Assembly: GCF_006716765.1 (NCBI RefSeq)
Contig: NZ_VFPO01000001.1
Span: 6,076,001-6,140,000, forward strand
DNA: 64,000 nucleotides
Direction of reading: 5' to 3'
From: Actinomadura hallensis
Lineage (GTDB): Bacteria > Actinomycetota > Actinomycetes > Streptosporangiales > Streptosporangiaceae
Of this stretch, positions 1 to 7,993 are shown in pieces. The translations under genes were made by a program, and so were the position numbers. Position 1 is the first letter of the stretch, and each line of letters opens with the position of its first letter. Below the pieces are notes generated by a model. That model was not told the origin of the DNA. It did no database searches and saw only the letters and a program-made list of their open reading frames with translations.

Positions 1-519
1 CGGGAAGTCCTGGTCGACGGGGTTCCAGTCCGGCAGGTACATGCCCGCCTCGGCACCGCGCGCCTTCAGCGGGAACATGTTCTCCACCGCGAACACGACG
101 TCCGTCTCCTCCTGCATGCGGGCAAGGCCGTCGACGAACTCCCTCGCGTACTCGCGCTGCCACCGGAACGGCGGGTGAACGACGACGACCTCCGCGCCCA
201 GCGCCTCGGCGACCTCCTTCGAGCGCACGAGCTTCCCCCACGGCTCACGCCCCCAGACCCGCTGGGTGAGCAGCAGGCAGGGCGCGTGGATCGACTTGAT
301 GGGGATCTGGTGGTAGTCGGACAGGCGGCGCAGGACGTTCACATCCTGGGACGAGGCGTCCGTGGAGACCATGACCTCGACGCCGTCGTATCCCAGCAGC
401 GCCGCTATCTCGAACGCGCTCGGTACCTTCTCCGGGTACACCGACGCGGTCGAAAGCGTGATCGGCGCGTCCGGAACGCGGAGGGCCGGTGAATAGACGC
501 CGTTGTGCTGCGGAGTCAA
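1..519 (-). CDS. Sugar phosphate isomerase/epimerase family protein, N-terminal part (cut by window edge)
   Basis: An open frame runs leftward from a TTG at 519 to the left edge without a stop (173 codons visible). The start fits because GAGGAA lies just upstream. The protein begins with a short leader and then LSTASVYPEKV, followed by LLGYDGVEVMVSTD, IKSIHAPCLLL, VVVHPPFRW and VFAVENM. These are strand/loop signatures of xylose-isomerase-like TIM barrels (AP endonuclease 2 superfamily), which usually bind divalent metal. No substrate can be inferred from the fragment. It diverges from the methyltransferase that starts at 685. The family assignment is fairly secure; the precise reaction is unknown. 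Confidence 0.72.
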   Translation of the reverse strand, partial: MTPQHNGVYSPALRVPDAPITLSTASVYPEKVPSAFEIAALLGYDGVEVMVSTDASSQDVNVLRRLSDYHQIPIKSIHAPCLLLTQRVWGREPWGKLVRSKEVAEALGAEVVVVHPPFRWQREYAREFVDGLARMQEETDVVFAVENMFPLKARGAEAGMYLPDWNPVDQDFP

Positions 520-684
520 GGCTTCCTCGCCAGGAATGGTCGCTTGGTGATGTTCGCAGGGGCGATGTACGCAAGGCAAAGCCTATGCGGCCGCGGCCGT
601 GATGAAACCCTCGCCCCGCGTGATGTCGGTTGCTCTGCGCCGTCCCCGGAGCGCGCAACGTGTCCCTGACTACCCTCTGTCCCC

Positions 685-1395
685 GTGGCCGACATCGCCC
701 GGGGCGCCGTACCGAGCCCCAACATCTGGAACACCCCCCACCTCTACGAACTTGAGAATCGCGCCGCCGACCCCGACGGCGTGCTCGCCGACGCCATGCG
801 GGCCATCCGCCCGTGGAAGGGCGCGGACGTCCTCGACGTCGGCTGCGGCACCGGCTACCACCTCCCCTTCTTCGCCGAGGAGGCCGAGCGCGTCATCGGC
901 GTGGAACCGCACGCCGGCCTCGCGGCGGCGGCCGCCCGCCGGACCCGCGGCCTGCCCGGCGTCACCGTCCGTGTCGGCGCCGCGCAGGCGTTGCCGCTTC
1001 CGGACGCCTCCGTCGACGTCGCCCACGCCCGGTGGGCGTACTTCTTCGGCCCCGGCTGCGAACCCGGCCTCGCCGAACTCGGCCGGGTCGTCCGCCGCGG
1101 CGGCGCCATCTTCATCATCGACAACGACGCCACCCGGTCCACATTCGGCCGCTGGTTCCGGCGGAGCCTGCCGAAGTACGACCCGGAGGCCGTCGAACGG
1201 TTCTGGACCCGGCACGGCTTCTCCCGCGAGCCCCTGACGATCCGGTGGTCGTTCCGGAAACGCGACGACCTCGCCGCCGTCCTCGGCATCGAATTCCCGC
1301 CCGACCTCGCCGAGGTCTACCTGCGCGAGCAGGACGGGAGAGAAAACCCACTTGAGGTGGACTATGCAGTTAATTTGTGGTGGCGTTGCCCCTGA
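685..1395 (+). CDS. Class I SAM-dependent methyltransferase
   Basis: A 236-residue protein from a GTG start. Residues 51-57 (DVGCGTG) form the glycine-rich SAM-binding motif I, and the following strand VIGVEPH supplies the acidic ribose-binding residue. A later AELGRVVRRGGAIFIIDND segment matches the post-motif III region of Methyltransf_11-type enzymes. Length fits a free-standing small-molecule methyltransferase. The substrate is not visible. No good Shine-Dalgarno precedes the GTG, so the start could differ slightly. It lies 42 bp before the hydrolase gene in the same direction and the two may be cotranscribed. Confidence 0.85.
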   Translation: MADIARGAVPSPNIWNTPHLYELENRAADPDGVLADAMRAIRPWKGADVLDVGCGTGYHLPFFAEEAERVIGVEPHAGLAAAAARRTRGLPGVTVRVGAAQALPLPDASVDVAHARWAYFFGPGCEPGLAELGRVVRRGGAIFIIDNDATRSTFGRWFRRSLPKYDPEAVERFWTRHGFSREPLTIRWSFRKRDDLAAVLGIEFPPDLAEVYLREQDGRENPLEVDYAVNLWWRCP

Positions 1396-1437
1396 GTTAC
1401 TGACTGGTCGCTCATTGCCGGAACGGAGGAACGGACC

Positions 1438-2556
1438 ATGGGCCGTGCCGCCACGACGAGCCTCGCCCTCGACGAGACGCCCCGCAGGGGCCGCGCCGCC
1501 CTCCGCGGCGGCCTCCGCGGACTCGCCGCCGTCACCGCGCTCGGCGCCGCCGGCGCCGGCGCCGGACTCGCCGCCCAGCGCCGCGCCATGCGCCGCCTGC
1601 AACTCCGCCCCGACCCCCACGCCGGCGAACCGTTCGGCTCGCTGCGCGGCCGCCCCGTGCCCGTCCGCGCCGACGACGGCACCCGCCTCTACGCCGAGAT
1701 CGACGGCGACGACCGCACCGACCTCGCCGTCGTGTTCTGCCACGGCTGGACCCTCACCCAGGACGCCTGGCACTTCCAGCGCAAGGCCCTGCGCGGCCTC
1801 GCCCGCCTCGTCTTCTGGGACCACCGCGGCCACGGCCGCTCCGACGGCGGCGCCCGCGACGGCTACGCGATCCCCCGCCTCGCCGCCGACCTCGGCGCCG
1901 TCATCGACGCGACCGTCCCCGCCGACACCCCCGTCGTCCTCATCGGCCACTCCATGGGCGCCATGGCCGTCATGCGCTACGCCGACGAGAACCCCGGCCT
2001 CGTCGGCAGCAAGATCGTCGCCACCGGGCTGGTGTGCACCTCGTCCGGCGGCCTCGGCGAAGTCACCCTCGGCATGCCCGCCCTCGCCGCCCGCACCCTG
2101 CACCGCGTCCTCCCCCGCGCCCTCGCCGCCCTCGGCGCCGGCTCCGGCGCCATCGAGAAGGTCCGCCACCTCGGCCGCCACGCCGCCGTCCTCATCGAGG
2201 ACCTCATCGCCTTCGGCCCCGACGCCAGCCCCGCCGCCGTCGCCTTCGCCGAACAGATGATGTCCGAAACCCGCATGGACGCGTTCACGAGCTACCTCCG
2301 CTCCATGATCACGACCGAGACGATCAGCGACTGCGCCTCCCTCACCGGAATCGACAACCTCGTCATCGGCGCCGAGAACGACCTCCTCACCCCCGTCGAA
2401 CACAGCCTCGGCATCGCCGGACGCATCCCCGACGCCCGCCTGGAAGTCATCCCCACCGCCGGCCACATGGCCCCACTCGAACGCCCCAGCATCGTCGCCG
2501 ACCACCTCGGCGACCTCATCGCCCGAGCCCACCACGCCCACGGCACTGCTGCGTAG
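1438..2556 (+). CDS. Alpha/beta hydrolase with N-terminal hydrophobic anchor
   Basis: A 372-residue protein with a strong GGAGG upstream of the ATG. Residues about 24-47 are Ala/Gly-rich and hydrophobic, suggesting a membrane anchor or uncleaved signal. The hydrolase core follows: oxyanion segment CHGW (101-104), nucleophile elbow GHSMG (170-174, Ser172), acid Asp315 in GAENDLLTP and His343 in AGHMAP, so the catalytic triad is complete. Family members act as esterases, lipases or haloperoxidase-like enzymes; the substrate cannot be read from sequence. A palindromic repeat element begins immediately after its stop codon. Confidence 0.87.
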   Translation: MGRAATTSLALDETPRRGRAALRGGLRGLAAVTALGAAGAGAGLAAQRRAMRRLQLRPDPHAGEPFGSLRGRPVPVRADDGTRLYAEIDGDDRTDLAVVFCHGWTLTQDAWHFQRKALRGLARLVFWDHRGHGRSDGGARDGYAIPRLAADLGAVIDATVPADTPVVLIGHSMGAMAVMRYADENPGLVGSKIVATGLVCTSSGGLGEVTLGMPALAARTLHRVLPRALAALGAGSGAIEKVRHLGRHAAVLIEDLIAFGPDASPAAVAFAEQMMSETRMDAFTSYLRSMITTETISDCASLTGIDNLVIGAENDLLTPVEHSLGIAGRIPDARLEVIPTAGHMAPLERPSIVADHLGDLIARAHHAHGTAA

Positions 2557-2745
2557 TTTTTTTGCATTGCCCTCGGCGGTCGGGCCCTGGGGGCCCTCCC
2601 TTCAACGGGCAATGCGCGCGATCGCTGCATCGCTCCGACTCGCCCAGAGGCTCGCTGCGCGATCAGGTTTCTCGCAAGCTCGAAACCTGCCTTCGGACGC
2701 GATCGCAAGCCCTGAGGTCGGCGCGTGGTTGCTGCGTCGGCTGGT
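2557..2745 (+). repeat. Palindromic dispersed repeat, copy 1
   Basis: Starts with a T7 run directly after the hydrolase stop codon. GCATTGCCC (2564-2572) pairs with GGGCAATGC (2607-2615), enclosing an inner GGGCCC/GGGCCC hairpin. Two GCGATCGC octamers (2618-2625, 2699-2706) flank a second hairpin, GGTTTC (2666-2671)/GAAACC (2682-2687). The same architecture with compensating base changes recurs at 5542-5728. No credible protein is encoded. The remaining bases up to radA at 2918 show nothing recognisable. Confidence 0.85.
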
Positions 2746-2917
2746 GCCCCCGCGCACGGAAGCTCTTCAGCACTGCCCGTTTCGGGAAGGCGGGCGCGGC
2801 GTGCCCTGTGTGCCCGCGTGGCAGCCGACCGCCGCATCGCTCCCGCCGGGGGCCGGGGTGAGGGGTTGGGTGTGGTCGGGGGGCGGGATGTCGTAGTGGG
2901 GCTCTACGCTTCCGCGC

Positions 2918-4345
2918 ATGGCTAAGGCTAAGACCGCCAAGGCGGCCTACCGGTGCTCGGAGTGCGGCTGGCAGACGTCCAAGTGGGTCGGGCGGTGCGG
3001 GGAGTGCCAGACGTGGGGCACCGTCGTCGAGGCGGCTTCCGCGACGCCGGCGCGGATCGTGGCCGCCGGGCCGGTCAGCGCGCCCGCGCGGCCCATCGGC
3101 AAGGTGGACGTGCGGTCCGCGCAGGCGAAACCCACCGGGCTGGACGAGCTGGACCGGGTCCTCGGCGGCGGCATCGTGCCCGGCGCCGTCGTCCTGCTGG
3201 CGGGCGAACCGGGCATCGGCAAGTCGACGCTCCTGCTGGAGGTCGCCGCGCTCGCCTCGACGCACACCGCCCCGGGAGCGAACAAGAAGAACGTCCTGTA
3301 CGTGACGGGCGAGGAGTCCGCGGAGCAGGTGCGGCTGCGCGCCGACCGCGTCGGGGCGATCACCGACGACCTGTACCTGGCCGCCGAGTCGGAGCTGTCC
3401 GCCGTCCTCGGGCACATCGACGCCGTGGAGCCGGGCCTCCTCGTCGTCGACTCCATCCAGACGATCGGCACGTCCGAGGTGGACGGCGCGCCCGGAGGCG
3501 TCACCCAGATACGGGAGGTCGCCGCCAACCTCATCCGCGTCGCCAAGGAACGCGGCATCACCGTCGTGCTCGTGGGACACGTCACCAAGGAAGGCGCGAT
3601 CGCCGGGCCGCGGCTCCTGGAGCACCTCGTCGACGTCGTCCTGTACTTCGAGGGCGACCGGCACTCGCGCCTCCGCATGATCCGCGCGGTCAAGAACCGC
3701 TACGGCCCGACCGACGAACTCGGCTGCTTCGACCTGTCCGAGGTCGGCATCGTCGGCCTGCCCGACCCGAGCGGACTGTTCCTGACCCGCCGGGACGAGG
3801 CCGTCCCCGGCACCTGCGTGACGGTCACGCTGGAGGGCCGCCGCCCGCTCGTCGCCGAGGTGCAGTCGCTCGTCGCGAAATCGCACCTTCCGGCGCCGCG
3901 GCGCGCCACGTCCGGGCTGGACACCTCCCGCGTCGCGATGGTCCTCGCCGTCCTCGCCCAGCGCTGCAAGATCTCCATGCACGAGCAGGACGTGTACGTC
4001 TCGACCGTCGGCGGTGTGCGGCTCACCGAGACGTCCGTCGACCTGGCCCTCGCGCTGGCCGTCGCGGGCGCGTCCGTCGAGCAGGCCCTGTCCACCAGCC
4101 TGATCGCGCTCGGGGAGGTCGGGCTCGCCGGAGAGGTCCGCGTCGTCCCCGGAGTTCAGCGGCGGCTCGCCGAAGCGGCGCGGCTCGGGTTCAAGCACGC
4201 CGTCGTCCCCCGCGGCTCCCTCGAACTCGCCGACGGCTCCCCCCTCAGGCGCGCCGACCCGCAGCTCACCGACTACGAGGGCATGAAGGTGATGGAAGTG
4301 GACAGCCTGAAACAGGCCCTGCAGGTGGCCTTTACGGCCCCCTGA
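2918..4345 (+). CDS. radA: DNA repair protein RadA (Sms)
   Basis: A 475-residue protein of normal family length. The N-terminal zinc finger is Cys13-x2-Cys16-x10-Cys27-x2-Cys30. The RecA-like ATPase follows with Walker A GEPGIGKST at 96-104. The RadA-specific KNRxG motif is KNRYG at 259-263 (Tyr in the more usual Phe place), and a Lon-like C-terminal domain ends the protein. RadA drives branch migration of recombination intermediates. It starts at ATG 2918 and is followed 113 bp later by disA; this pairing is classic in Gram-positives and matches Rv3585-Rv3586. Confidence 0.97.
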   Translation: MAKAKTAKAAYRCSECGWQTSKWVGRCGECQTWGTVVEAASATPARIVAAGPVSAPARPIGKVDVRSAQAKPTGLDELDRVLGGGIVPGAVVLLAGEPGIGKSTLLLEVAALASTHTAPGANKKNVLYVTGEESAEQVRLRADRVGAITDDLYLAAESELSAVLGHIDAVEPGLLVVDSIQTIGTSEVDGAPGGVTQIREVAANLIRVAKERGITVVLVGHVTKEGAIAGPRLLEHLVDVVLYFEGDRHSRLRMIRAVKNRYGPTDELGCFDLSEVGIVGLPDPSGLFLTRRDEAVPGTCVTVTLEGRRPLVAEVQSLVAKSHLPAPRRATSGLDTSRVAMVLAVLAQRCKISMHEQDVYVSTVGGVRLTETSVDLALALAVAGASVEQALSTSLIALGEVGLAGEVRVVPGVQRRLAEAARLGFKHAVVPRGSLELADGSPLRRADPQLTDYEGMKVMEVDSLKQALQVAFTAP

Positions 4346-4458
4346 CGCCGGTCACGCCAGAGTATTACGCCGTGCCGCGCGTGCTTGCGACCTGGGGAGG
4401 AACCGGCGCGCGGCCGTCCTCGGTAAACTGACGCCGTCCAGCGACCTCCGGGGGTCAG

Positions 4459-5541
4459 GTGCCAGCACACGACAAGGGTCATGACGAACGACGCCGCGCC
4501 ACGTTGGCCGCGGTGGCCCCGGGCACCCAGATCCGCGACGGACTGGAGCGGATCCTTCGGGGCCACACCGGCGGCCTGATCGTGCTCGGCTACGACAAGA
4601 CGGTCGAAGAGATCTGCTCGGGCGGCTTCGAGCTCGACGTCGAGTTCTCCGCCACCCGGCTGCGCGAACTCGCCAAGATGGACGGCGCGATCGTCCTCGA
4701 CGGCAGCCACACCCGCATCGTCCGCGCCGCCGTCCACCTCGTCCCGGACTCGACCATCCCCACCGAGGAGTCGGGCACCCGCCACCGCACCGCGGAACGC
4801 GTCGCCCGCCAGACCTCCTACCCGGTCATCTCGGTCAGCCAGTCGATGCACATCATCGCGCTGTACCTCGACGGCGTCCGGTACGTCCTCGAAGACTCCG
4901 CGGCGATCCTCTCCAAGGCCAACCAGGCCCTCGCCACGCTCGAACGCTACAAACTGCGCCTGGACGAGGTGTCCGGCACACTGTCGGCGCTCGAAATCGA
5001 GGACCTCGTCACCGTCCGGGACGTCAGCGCCGTGGTGCAGCGCCTGGAGATGGTCCGCCGCATCGCCGACGAGATCGAGGGCTACGTCGTCGAACTCGGC
5101 ACGGACGGCCGGCTGCTGTCCCTCCAGCTCGACGAACTCGTCTCCGGCGTCGACGTCGACCGCGAACTGATCGTCCGCGACTACCCGTCCGACGAGACCC
5201 GCACCCGCGGCGTCGCCGCCATCCTCTCCGCCCTGGACACCCTGTCGGCCAACGAACTGCTCGACCTGTCCACCGTCGCCGAGGTGATGGGCTTCTCCGG
5301 CCCCGACGCCCTGGACCTGCCCGTCAGCCCCAAGGGCTTCCGCCTCCTCGCCAAGGTCCCCCGGCTACCGAGCATGGTCGTCGAACGCCTCGTGGAACAC
5401 TTCGGCGGCCTCCAGAAACTGCTCGCGGCGAGCATAGACGATCTCCAGGCCGTCGGCGGTGTAGGCGAATCCCGCGCCCGCAGCGTCCGCGAAGGCCTCT
5501 CCCGCCTCGCCGAATCCTCAATTCTGGAACGTTACGTGTAA
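4459..5541 (+). CDS. disA: Diadenylate cyclase DisA (DNA integrity scanning protein)
   Basis: A 360-residue protein. The N-terminal DAC domain contains the catalytic DGA (75-77) and RHR (108-110) motifs that condense two ATP into c-di-AMP. It is followed by a helical linker and a C-terminal helix-hairpin-helix region (segments ending in VGGVGESRARSVREGL) that binds branched DNA. GTG at 4459 is the start, preceded by a G-rich CTCCGGGGG. Pairing with radA supports coupling of c-di-AMP synthesis to recombination intermediates. Repeat copy 2 begins directly after its TAA. Confidence 0.97.
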   Translation: MPAHDKGHDERRRATLAAVAPGTQIRDGLERILRGHTGGLIVLGYDKTVEEICSGGFELDVEFSATRLRELAKMDGAIVLDGSHTRIVRAAVHLVPDSTIPTEESGTRHRTAERVARQTSYPVISVSQSMHIIALYLDGVRYVLEDSAAILSKANQALATLERYKLRLDEVSGTLSALEIEDLVTVRDVSAVVQRLEMVRRIADEIEGYVVELGTDGRLLSLQLDELVSGVDVDRELIVRDYPSDETRTRGVAAILSALDTLSANELLDLSTVAEVMGFSGPDALDLPVSPKGFRLLAKVPRLPSMVVERLVEHFGGLQKLLAASIDDLQAVGGVGESRARSVREGLSRLAESSILERYV

Positions 5542-5728
5542 TTTTGCAGTGCCCTTGGCGTCAGGCGCTTGAGCGCCTTCCTTCAACGGGCACTGCGGCG
5601 CGATCGCTGCATCGCTCCGACTCGCCCAGAGGCTCGCTGCGCGATCAGGTTCTCGCTTCGCTCGAACCTGCCTTCGGACGCGATCGCAAGCATGAGGTCG
5701 GCGCGTGGCTGATGCGGTGGCTGAGGTG
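5542..5728 (+). repeat. Palindromic dispersed repeat, copy 2
   Basis: Begins with a T4 run directly after the disA stop. GCAGTGCCC (5546-5554) pairs with GGGCACTGC (5588-5596) and encloses an inner AGGCGC/GCGCCT hairpin with a 4-nt loop. GCGATCGC octamers lie at 5600-5607 and 5680-5687, around hairpin GGTTC (5648-5652)/GAACC (5664-5668). Compared with copy 1, stem bases change in pairs, so secondary structure is conserved. Orientation and distance to the upstream stop codon are the same as in copy 1. Confidence 0.85.
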
Positions 5729-5762
5729 GTCACACCAAGGCACCTTTCGCCCACGCGCGTCA

Positions 5763-5945
5763 AAGTGCGCCCAGGGTCGAGCCCTGAAGGTCTCTCCCCT
5801 GGCGACCCTGCCTGCGGGCCCTGCACCGCTCCAAACCGCCTCTGCGGCTCGCTGCGCGAGCAAGCTTCTCGCTCCGCTCGAGCCCTGCCTTCGGACGCCA
5901 TCGCAAGTGTTGAGGTGCTGCGTGGTACGGAGGTGGCTGGTGTCG
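5763..5945 (+). repeat. Palindromic dispersed repeat, degenerate copy 3
   Basis: A diverged copy aligned to copies 1 and 2 through GGCTCGCTGCGCGA, CTTCTCGCTCCGCTCGAGCC, CTGCCTTCGGACGCCATCGCAAG and a following GAGGT...GCGTGGT. The outer stem is eroded (GTGCGCCC against GGGCCCTGCAC) and the GCGATCGC octamer has become GCCATCGC. It sits about 35 bp after copy 2 in the same orientation. Confidence 0.6.
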
Positions 5946-5984
5946 GCGCTCACCCCGATACGCACACGTATCTTCAGTGGTCCT

Positions 5985-6050
5985 CGACGGGCATTGCGCG
6001 ATTGCAACGCTCCGGGTCGCCTCTCGATCAGATGCCCGATCCCCTCGCTG
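5985..6050 (+). repeat. Palindromic dispersed repeat, fragment (copy 4)
   Basis: A short piece resembling the centre of the element: GACGGGCATTGCGCGATTGCAACGCTCC then CTCTCGATCAGATG, corresponding to the right arm of hairpin A and the following octamer region with a deletion. From here to the gene ending at 6288 I see no other feature. Confidence 0.4.
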
Positions 6051-6287
6051 GGGCCGGGTGGTGGATTTGCGGTGAGCTCGGGCGTTGTCGGTCAGCATTC
6101 GGCCGATGCGGAGGTGCCGCAGGAGGCGTAGAGGGCCGCGGCACGGCTCGGGAAGGCTGCGTGGGCGGAGTTTGGCTGTGGGCGGGGCGGGTGTGGTCGT
6201 CGGCGGCTGAGTGGCCGGATTGGGGACGCATGGGGTGCCCGTCAATTGCGTGGGTTATCGAGGCATGTGCGGTCTTGTGCGTGGTGG

Positions 6288-6881
6288 TCAGCGGAGGTGG
6301 AAGATCTGTTTCTTTGCCTTCTTGTCCTTGAGTTCTGCCACGTAGGTGCCGGGGCGGGCGGGATTTCCGCCGTCGCAGCGCTTCCGGTCCCAGACAATGG
6401 TGTCCACGTGGGGGACGCCGCGTTTGAGGGTCTTCTTCCCCGTGCCGCCGTGGCGGCATTTGGCGGACGACCAAACTCGGTCGGAGCCGGATGTGATGCG
6501 CACGTCCAGTGAGCCGGTGTCGAACGTGCAGGAACCCTTGCCCGTGTTGACGACCATGACTTCGAACTCGGGACGCTCGGAACCCGCGAAGCTGGTACCG
6601 GCCGACGACATCGTGTAGACGAGATCCGTGTCCTTGCACGGGCCGCCGTCACTCACGGGCAGCGGCTTTGGAGTCGTGGTGACCGTGACGGTGACTGTCG
6701 GCATCGCGGTCGGAGGGGGCGGCGGGCTCGTGCTTTCGACCGCCCCCGCGTTCTGTACCGGTTCTCCCGTGTCGCCCGTGCAGGCCCAGGCCAGCAGAGC
6801 GACGCCACCGAGGACCCCGGCCAGTGCGAGAGCACGACGCCGCCAGTAGGAATCCTGATCACGTTCGGCACTTACACCCAT
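6288..6881 (-). CDS. Putative secreted or membrane-anchored protein of unknown function
   Basis: A 197-residue protein if the ATG at 6881 is used. A basic segment is followed by a hydrophobic stretch around residues 17-33 ending AWACTG. The Cys suggests a poor lipobox, so lipoprotein or simple N-anchor are both possible. A Pro/Thr-rich linker (about 45-75) leads to a folded C-terminal part with paired cysteines and beta-rich segments such as EVMVVNTG and TFDTGSLDVRI, reminiscent of extracellular immunoglobulin-like domains. It is divergent from mutY. Its place between disA and mutY matches the membrane protein Rv3587c in M. tuberculosis. No Shine-Dalgarno is seen; the transcript may be leaderless. 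Confidence 0.75.
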   Translation of the reverse strand: MGVSAERDQDSYWRRRALALAGVLGGVALLAWACTGDTGEPVQNAGAVESTSPPPPPTAMPTVTVTVTTTPKPLPVSDGGPCKDTDLVYTMSSAGTSFAGSERPEFEVMVVNTGKGSCTFDTGSLDVRITSGSDRVWSSAKCRHGGTGKKTLKRGVPHVDTIVWDRKRCDGGNPARPGTYVAELKDKKAKKQIFHLR

Positions 6882-6950
6882 ACGGTGAGTATGCAATCAG
6901 TGGTAGGGAAAGAGGGGACGACCCGCCGCGTGCCACAATGGCGGCGCGCC

Positions 6951-7829
6951 ATGAAATCGAACTCCGCCTACACCGAACCCATTCTCGACTGGTACGAGAA
7001 GAACGCCCGGGACCTTCCGTGGCGGGCGCCGGACGCGACCCCCTGGGGCATTCTGGTCAGCGAGATCATGCTTCAGCAGACCCCCGTGTCGCGCGTCCTG
7101 CCCGTCTGGCGGGCCTGGATGAACCGCTGGCCCACGCCGGCGGCGCTGGCGGCCGAACCGTCCGGCGAGGCGGTGCGCGCATGGGGCCGCCTCGGCTATC
7201 CGCGCCGCGCGCTGCGCCTCCACGAGACCGCCCGCGCCATCACCGAACGGCACCGCGGCGAAGTGCCCTCGTCCCACGCCGACCTCCTCGCGCTCCCCGG
7301 CATCGGCGCGTACACCGCCGCGGCGGTCGCCAGTTTCGCGTTCGGGCAGCGGCACGCCGTCCTGGACACCAACGTCCGCCGCGTCCTCGCACGGCTGATC
7401 TCGGGCGAGGAGTACCCGCCCAGATCGCAGACGAAGGCCGAAGTGAAGCGTGCGGAGAGCCTCCTCCCCCTCGACCCGCCGACGGCCGCCCGCTGGGCCG
7501 TGGCGGTCATGGAACTGGGCGCCCTGGTGTGCACCGCCCGCACGCCCCGCTGCGTCGACTGCCCGGTGTTCGCCACCTGTGCCTGGCAGTTGGCAGGCCG
7601 ACCCGCGTACGACGGGCCTCCGCGCCGCGGCCAGACATACGCCGGCACCGACCGCCAGTGCCGTGGCCGCCTCCTCGCGGTCCTCCGGGACGCCGATGGT
7701 CCAGTGGAGAAGGCCGCCCTGGACGTCGTCTGGTCGGATGCCCTCCAACGCGAACGCGCCCTGGACGCCCTGATCGCCGACGGCCTGGTGGACCCCCTGG
7801 AAGACGGCCGCTACGCCCTCCCCACCTAA
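6951..7829 (+). CDS. mutY: A/G-specific adenine glycosylase MutY (short form)
   Basis: A 293-residue protein from ATG 6951; longer upstream reading is possible but lacks conservation. Removes adenine mispaired with 8-oxoguanine. Catalytic Glu38 lies in SEIMLQQT, the helix-hairpin-helix in LPGIGAYTAAA (115-125), and Asp139 in LDTNVRR. The [4Fe-4S] ligands are Cys194, 201, 204 and 210 (C-x6-C-x2-C-x5-C). The C-terminal NUDIX-like domain of E. coli MutY is missing; only about 70 residues follow the cluster, as is common in actinobacteria. Position after disA fits conserved synteny (Rv3589). Confidence 0.93.
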   Translation: MKSNSAYTEPILDWYEKNARDLPWRAPDATPWGILVSEIMLQQTPVSRVLPVWRAWMNRWPTPAALAAEPSGEAVRAWGRLGYPRRALRLHETARAITERHRGEVPSSHADLLALPGIGAYTAAAVASFAFGQRHAVLDTNVRRVLARLISGEEYPPRSQTKAEVKRAESLLPLDPPTAARWAVAVMELGALVCTARTPRCVDCPVFATCAWQLAGRPAYDGPPRRGQTYAGTDRQCRGRLLAVLRDADGPVEKAALDVVWSDALQRERALDALIADGLVDPLEDGRYALPT

Positions 7830-7834
7830 CGGCA

Positions 7835-7993
7835 GTGCGGTGCCACCACTCGATCCGGGCCGCCCGGTTCCAGGACGCGCTTGTCGTAGCCGGGTGGCCA
7901 CCGGAGCAGGATCTCAGCGGCCGGACCCTCGACACCCGTGGCTTCTCCACCGAGATCCACCGGCTCTGGCACGACCTCACCCCGACCGCATGA
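7835..7993 (+). pseudogene. Possible 3' remnant of an unidentified gene
   Basis: After the mutY stop a frame with coding-like composition reads ARFQDALVVAGWPPEQD, then LDTRGFSTEIHRLWHDLTP and a TGA at 7991-7993. It has no start codon or ribosome site of its own and no recognisable domain. It may be the tail of a lost gene or simple chance in GC-rich DNA. Confidence 0.22.

Noticed and set aside
670..2541. Long leftward open frame antisense to the methyltransferase and hydrolase genes
   Set aside because: Very Gly/Ala/Val/Asp/Glu-rich without any motif, crosses two real genes and an intergenic gap; typical GC-driven antisense frame.
2663..4198. Leftward 511-codon frame antisense to radA
   Set aside because: Arg/Asp/Gly/Leu-rich shadow of radA codons; no ribosome site or domain.
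5544..6331. Open frames across the palindromic repeats after disA
   Set aside because: They read through hairpins of the repeat; the two good copies give different frames and the products share no conserved protein signal.
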